The notes: generated by a model not told the origin, from the letters alone. A stretch of DNA of 64,000 bases from DATBGS01 sp036557885 (GCA_036557885.1 DATBGS010000075.1:46216-110215); one strand, 5' to 3'. Shown: positions 8,422 to 17,544, counted from the stretch's first letter. Translations and numbers: made by a program.

Positions 8422-9015
8422 ATGGAACCTTACGAGATTCGCGCTGACTACAACGAGCGCTCTATCATCGTCTATCAAGCCTATCGCCCGGAGATTGCGC
8501 TGCCCGCGCTGGAGCAGCAGCGCTTTGTGCCGCCCTTTTCGCTCAATCGCATGACCTGGATAAAGCCCTCGTTTCTCTGGATGATGGAACGCAGCAATTG
8601 GGGCAAAAAGCCGGGGCAAGAATACATCCTGGCCGTGCGTATCACCCGCCAGGGCTGGGAAGAGGCGCTGGCGGAAGCGGTGCTCACCTCGCCCGAAAAG
8701 GGCGTCTACCGCGACCACGACGACTGGCAGCAGCAGGCGAAGCACGCGCTGGTGCTGGTGCAATGGGACCCGGAGCGCTCAATTCACGGCAAAAGCCTGT
8801 CCTATCGCAGCATCCAGGTGGGGCTGAGCCGCCATATCATCGAGCGCTACGTCAACGAGTGGACGCTGGAAATCAACGATATGACGCCCCTCGTCAAAAA
8901 GCTCGCCGCTCTGCTACAATCGGGGCACGCGGACAAAGCCAAAGACTTGCTGCCCAAAGAGCGGGTCTATCCTGTGCCCGATGCCATTGCCTGCCGCTTG
9001 GGAATGCAGCAGTGA
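8422..9015 (+). CDS. DUF4291 family protein
   Basis: 197 residues, soluble. It matches the DUF4291 pattern throughout: 'IRADYNERSIIVYQAY' at the N-terminus, 'NRMTWIKPSFLWMMERSNWG' around residues 48-67, and 'LSYRSIQVGLSR' with 'LPKERVYPVP' near the end. The biochemical role of the family is not known to me. It is first in an apparent operon with an ATP-grasp enzyme (26-base gap) and a RidA-like protein. It appears to be translated from a leaderless mRNA. Confidence 0.9.
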   Translation: MEPYEIRADYNERSIIVYQAYRPEIALPALEQQRFVPPFSLNRMTWIKPSFLWMMERSNWGKKPGQEYILAVRITRQGWEEALAEAVLTSPEKGVYRDHDDWQQQAKHALVLVQWDPERSIHGKSLSYRSIQVGLSRHIIERYVNEWTLEINDMTPLVKKLAALLQSGHADKAKDLLPKERVYPVPDAIACRLGMQQ

Positions 9016-9041
9016 GGTAGTAAAGGACAAAGCGAGAGAGT

Positions 9042-9869
9042 GTGAACACGCTAATTGTCGTCAACGGGGAACAAGACTGGCAGGCGTACTTCCCAGGCGT
9101 GGAAGTGCAGCAGGTGCGCCTGCTCACCAGCCGTTGGCTCTTTCAGGATGGCAAACTGTGGGTCTTTGACGAGCGCGGGAATACCCGTGTGGACGCGGTA
9201 CTCTGGCGCGTGGGGGCCATCAAGCCTCTGCCCAGCCATCGCGCCGCCCTGGAACTGATACGCTTTGCGCGGGTGCCGTGCGTCAATCCGCCCCAGGTTT
9301 TGCTGCGCGGCTATGATCGGCTGGCAATGCTCAACGAGTTACGCGAGGCAGGCTTGCCAACGGTTCCCTGCTCCATTGTCCTGGGCGACCGCATGATCGA
9401 GCGGCTGCACCCGGACTTCCCGGCGGTGATCAAGATTGGCAATTATCATGGCGGCTTTGGCAAAGCCCAGATTCTCGATGAGGCGCAGTGGGTAGACATC
9501 AAAGACCTGGCCTTTGTCAGCGACGACTATATGATTTTAGAGCCGTCCATAGACTACGTGCGCGACGTGCGCTGTCTGGCTGTTGGCGCGCAATTCTGGG
9601 CAATGGAGCGGCGCGGCAGATTCTGGAAGGTCAACACAGAGACGGTTGGCTACACGATGATAGACATGCCGCCGATTTTGCGGGACTATACGCAGACAGC
9701 CATGCAGCATTTCCAGGCCGACGTGCTGGCCCTGGATTGTCTGCAAACCGCCGATGGCACGTATCTTGTCCTCGAAAGTAACGATACGCCAGGATTTTCA
9801 GGTTTCCCCGCTGAAGTGCGGCAGGCAGTGGCCCGCCGCATGCGTGAGCGAATGGAAGAGAAGGAGTGA
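9042..9869 (+). CDS. ATP-grasp family ligase-like protein
   Basis: 275 residues with a GTG start. The order of elements matches an ATP-grasp enzyme. An N-terminal alpha/beta lobe contains 'VDAVLWRVGAI'. A substrate-side segment (LNELREAGLPTVPCSIVLG) follows, then the ATP-lid strand 'PDFPAVIKIGNYHGGFGK' with the phosphate-contacting lysine and glycine loop, and finally the metal-binding 'YLVLESNDTPGF' (Glu-x-Asn). It is shorter than typical RimK or D-Ala ligases and resembles RimK- or synapsin-like members. Such enzymes join a carboxylate to an amine or thiol using ATP; the substrate is unknown. It sits between DUF4291 and RidA genes. Confidence 0.85.
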   Translation: MNTLIVVNGEQDWQAYFPGVEVQQVRLLTSRWLFQDGKLWVFDERGNTRVDAVLWRVGAIKPLPSHRAALELIRFARVPCVNPPQVLLRGYDRLAMLNELREAGLPTVPCSIVLGDRMIERLHPDFPAVIKIGNYHGGFGKAQILDEAQWVDIKDLAFVSDDYMILEPSIDYVRDVRCLAVGAQFWAMERRGRFWKVNTETVGYTMIDMPPILRDYTQTAMQHFQADVLALDCLQTADGTYLVLESNDTPGFSGFPAEVRQAVARRMRERMEEKE

Positions 9870-9873
9870 GCCA

Positions 9874-10353
9874 GTGAAGATTGAAGCCAAGCTGCAAGAA
9901 CTCGGCCTGGCGCTGCCCGAACCCATGAAGGCGCCCCCAGGCGCGAAGCTGCCCTTTGCGCCGGTGCGCGTGCGCGGCAACCGCGCCTATATTTCGGGCG
10001 CCGGGCCGCTCAACCCGGATGGCACGCTGGCCGAGCCGCTGGGCAAGGTGGGCGCGCAGCTTACGGTGGAGCAGGGCTATCAGGCCGCGCGGCTGACGGG
10101 CCTGGCGATGCTGGGCAGCCTCAAGCGTGAGCTGGGCGACCTGGACCGCGTGACGGCCTGGCTGCGCGTTTTTGGCATGGTCAATGTTGCCCCCGGCTTC
10201 ACGCAGACGCCCTCGGTGATCAACGGCTTCTCCGACTTGATTCTGGAACTTTATGGGCCGGAGGCGGGCGCTCACGCCCGCTCAGCGGTGGGCCTGGCCG
10301 AGCTACCTTTTCGCATTCCGGTTGAGATCGAAGCCGAAGTGGAAATCAGTTAG
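9874..10353 (+). CDS. RidA/YjgF family protein
   Basis: 159 residues from GTG 9874, with AAGGAG inside the end of the upstream gene, so translation is probably coupled. The family core is clear: 'YISGAGPLNPDG', 'QGYQAARLTGLAMLGSLKRELG' and the C-terminal signature 'HARSAVGLAELPFRIPVEIE', including the arginine and glutamate that bind the substrate carboxylate in RidA proteins. RidA proteins hydrolyse reactive enamine/imine intermediates. Here its position after an ATP-grasp enzyme suggests removal of a by-product of that pathway (inference). Confidence 0.9.
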   Translation: MKIEAKLQELGLALPEPMKAPPGAKLPFAPVRVRGNRAYISGAGPLNPDGTLAEPLGKVGAQLTVEQGYQAARLTGLAMLGSLKRELGDLDRVTAWLRVFGMVNVAPGFTQTPSVINGFSDLILELYGPEAGAHARSAVGLAELPFRIPVEIEAEVEIS

Positions 10354-10360
10354 CGCCCTG

Positions 10361-10425
10361 CTTGTAGCACCGGCCACCGCCTGCCCTTCTGTCTTAGGGT
10401 GCCGGTGAGACGCCGGTGCTACAAG
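10361..10425. repeat. palindromic repeat, family B, between convergent genes
   Basis: Perfect 14-base inverted arms: CTTGTAGCACCGGC (10361-10374) and GCCGGTGCTACAAG (10412-10425). It begins 7 bases after the RidA stop. Its right arm contains the TAG stop codon of the minus-strand sedolisin gene (10419-10421). It could act as a bidirectional terminator or mRNA-stabilising hairpin, though no T-run follows. Confidence 0.8.
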
Positions 10426-12392
10426 CTGCTGGCTTGTTTAATTAGCGCGGGCAGCAGTTGATCGGCAATGGGCGTGCCCCAGCCTGTCACCAGATCATAG
10501 CCTACCTGCGCTGAATAGCCTTTGACTCCAGCAAACGTATTATTGCCCTGGGTTACATCGTTCATATCCTGGCCGCGCAAGGCGTAGAGCGCGGGCTGGA
10601 TGAACCCCAGCGGCGCCCCGGCCATCTGGTTTGCCAGCGCGACCAGCCCGGCCCAGCAGGGCGCGCTGGCGCTGGTCCCGCCGGTCACGGTCCAATGGCG
10701 CCACTGCGGGTTCTTTGGCCCCAGCCCGATGGTGGAGGAGAGATAGAGCGCGAAGCTCAGCGCCGCCGGGAACGCGACATCGGGCAGCCCACGCTTGCCA
10801 AACAGCATCTGCTGGTTGGTAATCACATGTTGATAGTCGGGTTCATCAAACACCGCGCTGATGCCCCCGCCTGTAGCCCCGATGGATTGATCGTTCCAGG
10901 TCTGTTCGCTATCAACGGTCCCGTTCTCATCGGTAATCTGGATGCTGGTGCCGCCAACGGCCAGCACATACGGGTCAGAGGCCGGCCAGGAGACATCCTG
11001 TATCTGCGGCCCCGCTTGCAGAAATGAGCGAATATTCACCGGGCCGGTATCGCCAGCAGCCGCCAGGACGGTCACATGCTCAGCGGCTGCACGCTGGAAA
11101 ATCTCGTGCGCCTGGGCGTAGCTCTCTGGCTGCGCTGCCTGCTTCTTGCGTAGCTGAAAGCTGTAGTCCAGTTCGCTGCCACCGTAGCTGATGGAGATAA
11201 TCTTGCCAAGCTGGTGATCCAGCGCGTAGGCCACCGCCCCTTCAATATTGCGAAAGCCGCAGTTAAAAGCCGGTGGGTTGCCGTGCGCGCCGTTGGACCA
11301 GATGAGCAGCACAATATTGGCGCCGGGCGCCATCGCGTGCGACCACTCCACATCCAGCGTATTCTCGGCCTCCAGATCATCCACACCATCCGAGCACGTA
11401 TACGGCACAGGCGCGCCCTGCGGCTGAAGAATCTGGAAGCTGGGCGGGTCGGGCAAGCCCCAGGCTTGATCAAAAGCGTGCAGGTCTTGTTTCAGCGTGG
11501 AGGTATGGCCGACGCCCAGAATCACAATCGTCTGGCCGCGCCCATCGTAGCCCTGTTTATACAGCGCGTTCAGATGATACGCGCCCTGAATCTGCTCCGG
11601 GTTGTAACAGGGAAAGCTGACGGTATCGCGGCAATCGCGGCTGGTGGGGGCTGTGCCGCTGGGCGTAAACATGCTCGGCTGCGGGAGCGACGTGGTGGGC
11701 GTGGCTGTTGGTAGAGACGTGACCGGCGGGTTTTCAATGGCCGGAGCGGAGCGAAACCCAAGCCACAGCAGCAGCGGCACCACGACCACCACAGCCGCCA
11801 GGCCACACAAGAGCGCAAAGAGTTTGTTGTCAGCACGCCCTGGCAACGGCGCCAACGCTTCCGCGTACTCATACATCAGCGGAGCGGGAGGCGTCAGCGC
11901 TGCTGGCGGCGCTTGATACACTGGCCGCGCCACAGACTGAGGTACATAGACGGGCGGGGCGGGAGGCCGGGCAGCAAGCTCCGGCTGGGTGGTGGGCCTG
12001 GACGAGTATGCCGGTGGGTCGTCTGGCCGCGCTGCATGCGCCGGAAGTCTGACGAACTGCCCGCGCTGCCCCAGCAGGCGGCGCTCTTGCTGAAGGAGCG
12101 CCGCGCGGCTGGCGCTCAGGTTCTCCCAGCGCTGCTGAAGCCGCGCCATTTCTTCCTCAACCTCCTGGCGGCGGGCCAGCGCGTCCAGCGCCATTGCGCG
12201 ATCATTGAAGCGCCGCGCCCGCTCCAGATAGTCCGCGCTGCGCGCCAGCATCTGCTCAAGCTGCTCCTGCTGATGCGCCAGGCGCATTTCCTGGCTCATC
12301 GTGCTTTCCAGCGCCTGCCGCACTTCAGCCAGCATCTCCTGCCGGGTCATCGAGTTATCTTGCCAGCCTGGTTCTGGTCCCTGCTCGCGCAT
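10419..12392 (-). CDS. membrane-anchored sedolisin (S53) protease without propeptide
   Basis: 657 residues. Residues about 15-110 form a charged coiled coil, then a Pro-rich linker, one membrane helix (about 190-213) and an extracytoplasmic sedolisin domain from about 261. Catalytic residues are visible: Glu343 and Asp347 in 'EAENTLDVEWSHAMAPGA', the oxyanion-site Asp in 'AAAGDTGP', and the nucleophile near Ser574 in 'GGTSASAP'. Canonical sedolisins have a cleaved propeptide of about 180 residues ahead of the catalytic domain; this one has none. A close paralogue lies 38 bases upstream on the same strand. Substrate unknown; family members are acid endopeptidases. Its stop codon lies in a repeat. 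Confidence 0.92.
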   Translation of the reverse strand: MREQGPEPGWQDNSMTRQEMLAEVRQALESTMSQEMRLAHQQEQLEQMLARSADYLERARRFNDRAMALDALARRQEVEEEMARLQQRWENLSASRAALLQQERRLLGQRGQFVRLPAHAARPDDPPAYSSRPTTQPELAARPPAPPVYVPQSVARPVYQAPPAALTPPAPLMYEYAEALAPLPGRADNKLFALLCGLAAVVVVVPLLLWLGFRSAPAIENPPVTSLPTATPTTSLPQPSMFTPSGTAPTSRDCRDTVSFPCYNPEQIQGAYHLNALYKQGYDGRGQTIVILGVGHTSTLKQDLHAFDQAWGLPDPPSFQILQPQGAPVPYTCSDGVDDLEAENTLDVEWSHAMAPGANIVLLIWSNGAHGNPPAFNCGFRNIEGAVAYALDHQLGKIISISYGGSELDYSFQLRKKQAAQPESYAQAHEIFQRAAAEHVTVLAAAGDTGPVNIRSFLQAGPQIQDVSWPASDPYVLAVGGTSIQITDENGTVDSEQTWNDQSIGATGGGISAVFDEPDYQHVITNQQMLFGKRGLPDVAFPAALSFALYLSSTIGLGPKNPQWRHWTVTGGTSASAPCWAGLVALANQMAGAPLGFIQPALYALRGQDMNDVTQGNNTFAGVKGYSAQVGYDLVTGWGTPIADQLLPALIKQASSL

Positions 12393-12430
12393 ATACCCTC
12401 CCCTCTGCCAACGTCAGCGCCTTACTACGC

Positions 12431-14308
12431 CTAGCTGCATTGACGCGGACCTTGCGGGCAGGGCGCGGGCGCGTTGTTCACCAGAGTGATCAGGTCTGGA
12501 ATCAGTTGGTCAACCAGCGGGCTGCCCCAGCCAGACGCCAGATCATAGCCTGCCTGCGCCTGATAGCCCGGCACGCCGCCAAAGGAGTTATCGCCCTTGG
12601 TAATATCATTCAGCCCTTGCCCACGCAATTGATAGAGCGCGGGCTGGAGAAATCCCAGCGAAGAACCCTCCAGTTGATTTGCCAGCGCAATCACGCCAGC
12701 CCAGCAGGGCGCGCTGGCGCTGGTGCCGCCAATCAAGTCCCAATGGTTCCATTTCTGGGGGTTGATCTTGCCCATCGCGCCCGTGCGCGAGGCGCTGTAC
12801 AGCGAATAGTTGATGCCCGCCGGAAACGCGACATCGGGGATGCCGCGCTGCCCATGAAACAGCGACTGATTGGGCACCAGTTTCTGATAATCTGGCTCAG
12901 AAAACACGTTGCTCAAGCCGCCGCCAGTGGACCCACCAAGTTTGGTGTCGTTCCAGACCTGCTCGCCGCTCGTATCCCCGTTCGTATCCACAATCTGGAC
13001 CGTCGTGCCGCCCACTGCCAGCACATACGGGTCCGAGGCAGGCCAGGAAACATTGGGCGTCTTCCAGAGCGCCGAGGAGCCGTCCGGGTTGGTCACACCG
13101 GTATCGCCGGTGGCCGCCAGCACCGTCACATGCTCATTGGCTGCGCGTTTGAAGATGGCGTCTGCCCTGGCATATAACTGCTGATCGCCCGCTTTCTCCG
13201 AGGCCGTTTCCCCCGCAAAGCCCAGTTCGCTGCCGCCGTAGCTGATGGAGATAATCTTCCCAAGCTGGTGATCCAGCGCATACGACACGGCGTCCTCTAT
13301 CCCCACGATGCCGCAGTTCTGCTCTGGGGGCGCGCCAATATAGCCATTGCCCCAGATGAGCAGCACAATATTGGCGCCGGGCGCGATGGCATGCGACCAT
13401 TCCACATCCAGCGTATTTTCCAGCGTCAGCGCATCACCATCTGGCCCACAATCATACGGGGCCGGGTCGCCGCGTGGTTGCAAAATCTGAAAGCTGGGCG
13501 GGTCGGGCAAGCCCCAGGCCAGATCAAAGGCATGCAAATCGTCTTTCAGCGTCGTCGTGTGCCCGGTGCCAACGATCACAATCGTCTGGCCCTGCCCATC
13601 ATAGCCCTGTTTATACAGCGCGTTGAGATGAAACGCGCCCTGAATCTGTTCCGGGCTGTAACAGGGATAATTGAGGCTGGTCTGGCAATCTTTGGTGGCG
13701 GGCGCTGTTCCAGCCGGGGTAAAGACAATCGGCGGCGGCGTGGGGGTGAGCGTAGGCGTTGGGTAGGTTTTAGTCGTCTTGGGAGGCGTCAGGATGCCGT
13801 TCCGCGAATGAAAGAGCAGCGGTGCTACCACCACCGTCACCGCCAGGAGACACAACACCGCCAGCAGCTTGCGATTTCTGGATTTTGGCGCGGCAACTTT
13901 GTCCGGCATGGCCGGGGTCAGCGGCCCGCCGCCCTGCGCCGCGCCAGCCGCGTCCGCTTCATCCGGCGCAGCCAGGGGAGGCGCTCCCTCGACCTGCGCC
14001 AGGTGCTGCGCCAGTTGCTCGTGCTGAACGTGCAACGTCTCCAACTGCTGCTGGAGAAGCGGCAGATGGCTCTGAAGACGCTCGCTGTAGTCGCGCGCCT
14101 GCCGCGCCATCCCTTCTCGATCAGAAGCGCGAGCAAGCCAGGCTTGCTGCTGATAGTGCGCGATACGCTGCCGAAGCTGCTCGCGCTGAGCAGCCAACTG
14201 CTGCTCTTTCAGCGCAATCTCGTTGATCGCCCGCTGTAAGGCAGCTACTTCGTGTGCATCCAACTCCTGGCTTCCTTCCTGATCTGCTACTGGGGCCTGC
14301 TCGCTCAT
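12431..14308 (-). CDS. second membrane-anchored sedolisin (S53) protease without propeptide
   Basis: 625 residues, paralogue of the downstream sedolisin, with the same layout. A long N-terminal coiled coil (about 20-110) is followed by a membrane helix around 147-168 (LLAVLCLLAVTVVVAPLLF), a Pro/Thr linker and a catalytic domain with Glu and Asp in 'TLENTLDVEWSHAIAPGA', 'AATGDTGV' and nucleophile motif 'GGTSASAP'. The propeptide is absent here too. ATG 14308 has a GGAGG site. The two genes are in tandem and likely arose by duplication; they may form mixed coiled-coil oligomers through their cytoplasmic parts (inference). Confidence 0.92.
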   Translation of the reverse strand: MSEQAPVADQEGSQELDAHEVAALQRAINEIALKEQQLAAQREQLRQRIAHYQQQAWLARASDREGMARQARDYSERLQSHLPLLQQQLETLHVQHEQLAQHLAQVEGAPPLAAPDEADAAGAAQGGGPLTPAMPDKVAAPKSRNRKLLAVLCLLAVTVVVAPLLFHSRNGILTPPKTTKTYPTPTLTPTPPPIVFTPAGTAPATKDCQTSLNYPCYSPEQIQGAFHLNALYKQGYDGQGQTIVIVGTGHTTTLKDDLHAFDLAWGLPDPPSFQILQPRGDPAPYDCGPDGDALTLENTLDVEWSHAIAPGANIVLLIWGNGYIGAPPEQNCGIVGIEDAVSYALDHQLGKIISISYGGSELGFAGETASEKAGDQQLYARADAIFKRAANEHVTVLAATGDTGVTNPDGSSALWKTPNVSWPASDPYVLAVGGTTVQIVDTNGDTSGEQVWNDTKLGGSTGGGLSNVFSEPDYQKLVPNQSLFHGQRGIPDVAFPAGINYSLYSASRTGAMGKINPQKWNHWDLIGGTSASAPCWAGVIALANQLEGSSLGFLQPALYQLRGQGLNDITKGDNSFGGVPGYQAQAGYDLASGWGSPLVDQLIPDLITLVNNAPAPCPQGPRQCS

Positions 14309-14448
14309 TCGTGGTCCTCCAGTCGGACGCTGTAGAGTTCCCGCCGTTTTCCCCTTCCCCTTGCTGGGTTGCCATATTAGTAGCGCTTCAGCTTGAAAAA
14401 GTCAAGCGTCTGACCCGGAGGTCCAGACCACCCAATGCTGGCCCTGCA

Positions 14449-14472
14449 AAATTGTGAACTGGTTCACAATTT
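14449..14472. promoter_or_regulatory. perfect 24-base palindrome, candidate operator
   Basis: AAATTGTGAAC-TG-GTTCACAATTT, with 11-base arms and no mismatch, lies between the divergent sedolisin (14308) and beta-propeller lipoprotein (14611) genes. A TATACT hexamer follows at 14490-14495. The size and symmetry fit a dimeric repressor site such as TetR or MarR type. The regulator is not identified. Confidence 0.55.
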
Positions 14473-14610
14473 GCCTTGAACGGCTGTGCTATACTGGCCC
14501 CGCCAAAGCATTCGGTGAGCGCGTTGGTTCTTGCGCTCATCTCCCCTTCTCTCCTAATCTTTTCATCATGCCCGGCATTGGCAAGTGCTGGGAAAGAAAG
14601 ACGGGATTCT

Positions 14611-15861
14611 ATGCGGCAAAGGATTGTCCCCTTCCTCACGTTTCTGAGTGTACTTCTGCTGGCTGGTTGTAGCCTGACACCCGACACCGGGCCAACGACC
14701 AACGGCCCCGCTGCGCCAACCAACCCGCCAGCGGCCACCAGCGCACCAGCGCCACCTCCCCAGACGCTTGCCTATATCGGCAGCGACAACAACGTCTGGG
14801 TGATGACCTGGCCGAACGGCACCCCGAAACAACTTACGAACGATTCTGTCCCTACCAACCGTTATACCTGGTTAGCCTGGTCCCCTGATGGATCTCTCCT
14901 GGCTGCTGAGAAAACGACCCCTGCCATTGACGTGAACTTCCTGGTGATCATGCAGCCCGATGGCAAGGTAGTGGTGAATATGCCCTTGCCGGGAGGGTCT
15001 GCCTACGACCTGCCCTTTGCCTGGTCGCCAGATAGCACCATGCTAGCTTTTCGTGGGTTCCCTGTTGGGAATCTACCAGATGGCACTGCAACTGGCACAC
15101 TTTACATCTTTGACGCACATACGGGCAAGAAACAAAAGACCATTACATTTACAGCCGGGGGAAGTGGCTGTGGTGGCGCTGGCCCCTTTGACGCCTTGAC
15201 CCAGGAGATGTGGACTGTGCATCACACCAGTTGGGAGGTCTATTCAGGCGATACTTTTGCCTGGTCGCCTGATCAGCACAGCAACCTGGTTTCCAATTCT
15301 TGCAGCCAGGCAGGGGCGGCACAAGTAGACCTGAGCACCGGTGTTACCGACCTTCCCTATCCCTATGATGGAGGCTATCAGCCAGGCGGGAACATGATTC
15401 TCGGTTACTGGCACGATGGAACGCTCGGACTCACCGACCTTTCGGCCAAACACGTGCGAGCATTGGTGAAGCCGGGCGCATACGATGCAAGCTATATGCT
15501 CGGCATGGGGCAGTCCGTCTGGGCAAGCGACAGCCAGAGCGTCTACTATGAGCATGATGATAGCATCTGGCAAGTTGGCGTGGATGGCTCCAACCCACAC
15601 CTGATCGTGGCAGGAACAGCACTTGATAGCCAGCAGAACGCGACGCTCCAATTAGTGCCAGCCCCTTCGCCTGATGGCAAGCTGCTGCTGTATCTCCAGG
15701 TGAAGGGCAGCAATAGGGAGGTGAATAGCGACGACCCGGCGCCACAACCAACCCCCACCATCCCACTCACTACGCAGTGGTATGTGGCGCAGGCCGATGG
15801 AAGCAACCCCGTAGCGCTGCCGCAGGGCGTTCAAGAAGCCGTCTGGCAGCCCGTACCATAG
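14611..15861 (+). CDS. beta-propeller (TolB/WD40-like) lipoprotein
   Basis: 416 residues from ATG 14611. A clear signal with lipobox 'LLLAGC' is followed by a Pro/Thr/Ala-rich spacer and then repeated propeller blades with the pattern 'AWSPDGSLLAAE', 'AWSPDSTMLAFRG', 'FAWSPDQHSNLV' and 'PSPDGKLLLYLQV', typical of TolB-like PD40 repeats. It should sit on the outer face of the membrane and bind a partner protein. The longer frame from 14476 lacks a ribosome-binding site and would hide the lipobox. It is divergent from the sedolisin pair, with a palindrome between them. Confidence 0.85.
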   Translation: MRQRIVPFLTFLSVLLLAGCSLTPDTGPTTNGPAAPTNPPAATSAPAPPPQTLAYIGSDNNVWVMTWPNGTPKQLTNDSVPTNRYTWLAWSPDGSLLAAEKTTPAIDVNFLVIMQPDGKVVVNMPLPGGSAYDLPFAWSPDSTMLAFRGFPVGNLPDGTATGTLYIFDAHTGKKQKTITFTAGGSGCGGAGPFDALTQEMWTVHHTSWEVYSGDTFAWSPDQHSNLVSNSCSQAGAAQVDLSTGVTDLPYPYDGGYQPGGNMILGYWHDGTLGLTDLSAKHVRALVKPGAYDASYMLGMGQSVWASDSQSVYYEHDDSIWQVGVDGSNPHLIVAGTALDSQQNATLQLVPAPSPDGKLLLYLQVKGSNREVNSDDPAPQPTPTIPLTTQWYVAQADGSNPVALPQGVQEAVWQPVP

Positions 15862-15939
15862 CAGGTTCGCCATTGATTCCCTGCCGCCAGCAGACACGGA
15901 TGCCCTGCTGGTGGCTTTTCTTCTCTCAGCAGCTTGCCA

Positions 15940-17487
15940 TCAGGGGACAGACGCCCCCAACAGCGCCACCTGCTGTTCCAGCCAGTTGATCACCCGCGCT
16001 TTGTCTTTATGGTCCGGGGCGATGCGTTCCCATAACTCGGCAAAGTAATCGTGGAACGCCTGCACGATGCTTGGCTCGTTAATCACCAGTTCAACGATGA
16101 TGTCCTTGCCGCGCATATCGGTGGACCAACTGAGCATCAACACCGTGTGCTGCCCAACCACCTCCCAGAACATTTCTATTGGGATGAACTGCTCCTCTTC
16201 CTCATCAATCAGGGCAAGCTCATACTGTTCGTGGGTTCGCAGCAGGTGAACCACGCGCTCTAGCTGTGCCCGCCGCGCCTGCGGGTCCAGCGTGAAGCCC
16301 TGCGGCAGACGATCATTGCTGGGCGCCTCTCCCAACCGCACCAGGCGCTCAATCGCCCGCCGGGGGCAAATATCGCGGTAGGGCGACGTGGCAATATTGG
16401 CCTGGAAAGCAGCATACCGGCGATGCTGGCTCTCCACAGCGGCAAGGCGATCTGACTCCGGCAAATCAATGACCTGCGCCATTAGCCCATCCGGGCTATA
16501 CCACGCGGGCGGCTCGGTCACGAAGCTCAGGCCATCTTTCACGACGCCCCGCCCGCCTGGTTCGCTTTCGGCCTCGGCATAGGCTTGCCACATCCTGGCC
16601 TCGTCTTCGGGCAGATAGATGTGCGCCAGCGGCTGGCTCATGGCGCGAAGCTGCGAGAAGTGGGTCAGTTGCAACTCAACTTGCTCAAGATCATGGGTGA
16701 GCAGCCCCGCATCCACGCGGCGCGGGTTTTGCGTGGCAAAGCAGAGCATGGCCGCCGTCTTGGGAATCACCAGCAGTTCGTAGGGAGGCGCCAGCGTCCC
16801 ATAGCTGCTGAGGTACCAGGGCCGATAGCGCCCGGTGCCCAGCAGCTTGAGGATTTTTTCGACGAGCAAGATCGAGCGCCGAATGTCTCCATCAATCCGC
16901 CAGAGATGGCACACTTGCCAGCCGCGTTGCAGCGCCCCCTGAAGCGCCTTGATATAGCGCTCGTGCAGATCAGGAAAGTCATCGAAGGCATCTTCCGCGC
17001 CCTGGAAGGTGAGGAAAAGCGTGGTGCTTTGGAGAGGAGCGAGCGGGGGCAATTGCTCCAGCACGCTGATGATCGTCGCCAGCAGCGCGGGCCGCCCCCA
17101 GATCACCCCGCCTGGCCGGAGCGCCTGCGCGGGGAGCGCGGACGGCCAGGCGGGGCTGCCTTCCCCCGCTGGAGCGCGCGGCGCGGCCTCGCGCAGCAAA
17201 CGCTCCACAGCGGCGCTCGCGCTGCGCGCCCTTGGCCGCCGCTCCAGGGGATTGCTCAGCGAGAAGACCTGCGCCTCTTTCAGCCGATGAACCTGCGCCT
17301 GGTTCAGGTGCAGCTTGCGCGCAATCTCATCGCAGTACACAGCATCCAGCTTGGGAATGGCTTCATTCCTCAGCCAGCGATACACCAGCGCGGGGTCAAT
17401 GCTCAGCATGTGGGCCAGGCGTGAGCCAGAACAGGCGTGCTCGCGCAGAAGCTGCGTTAAATAGTCGCCAAATCGCATGGTACTCAC
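15940..17487 (-). CDS. large HTH regulator with unknown effector region
   Basis: About 515 residues. GTG 17487 is preferred because an AGGAGG lies 11 bases upstream; ATG 17478 is possible. The N-terminus is an XRE-like helix-turn-helix (GSRLAHMLSIDPALVYRWLR). The remaining roughly 430 residues contain no enzyme motif I recognise. 'ALQRGWQVCHLWRIDGDIRRSILLVEKIL' followed by 'AAMLCFATQNP' recalls the alpha/beta layout of a PLD-like or sensor domain, but I cannot name it. The gene stands alone, and a perfect 9-base inverted repeat upstream suggests autoregulation. Confidence 0.7.
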   Translation of the reverse strand: MSTMRFGDYLTQLLREHACSGSRLAHMLSIDPALVYRWLRNEAIPKLDAVYCDEIARKLHLNQAQVHRLKEAQVFSLSNPLERRPRARSASAAVERLLREAAPRAPAGEGSPAWPSALPAQALRPGGVIWGRPALLATIISVLEQLPPLAPLQSTTLFLTFQGAEDAFDDFPDLHERYIKALQGALQRGWQVCHLWRIDGDIRRSILLVEKILKLLGTGRYRPWYLSSYGTLAPPYELLVIPKTAAMLCFATQNPRRVDAGLLTHDLEQVELQLTHFSQLRAMSQPLAHIYLPEDEARMWQAYAEAESEPGGRGVVKDGLSFVTEPPAWYSPDGLMAQVIDLPESDRLAAVESQHRRYAAFQANIATSPYRDICPRRAIERLVRLGEAPSNDRLPQGFTLDPQARRAQLERVVHLLRTHEQYELALIDEEEEQFIPIEMFWEVVGQHTVLMLSWSTDMRGKDIIVELVINEPSIVQAFHDYFAELWERIAPDHKDKARVINWLEQQVALLGASVP

Positions 17488-17521
17488 GCTTGCCAGTTCC
17501 TCCTGTGATGCTCTTCGGTAC

Positions 17522-17544
17522 GGTCTGCTACAGCATAGCAGACC
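17522..17544. promoter_or_regulatory. inverted repeat upstream of HTH regulator
   Basis: GGTCTGCTA-CAGCA-TAGCAGACC: perfect 9-base arms, about 35 bases upstream of the regulator start. Candidate autoregulatory operator; it could also be a leader hairpin. Confidence 0.45.

Noticed and set aside
13268..14239. 323-residue plus-strand frame
   Set aside because: Antisense shadow of the second sedolisin; Arg/Gln-rich composition typical of GC-rich antisense frames.
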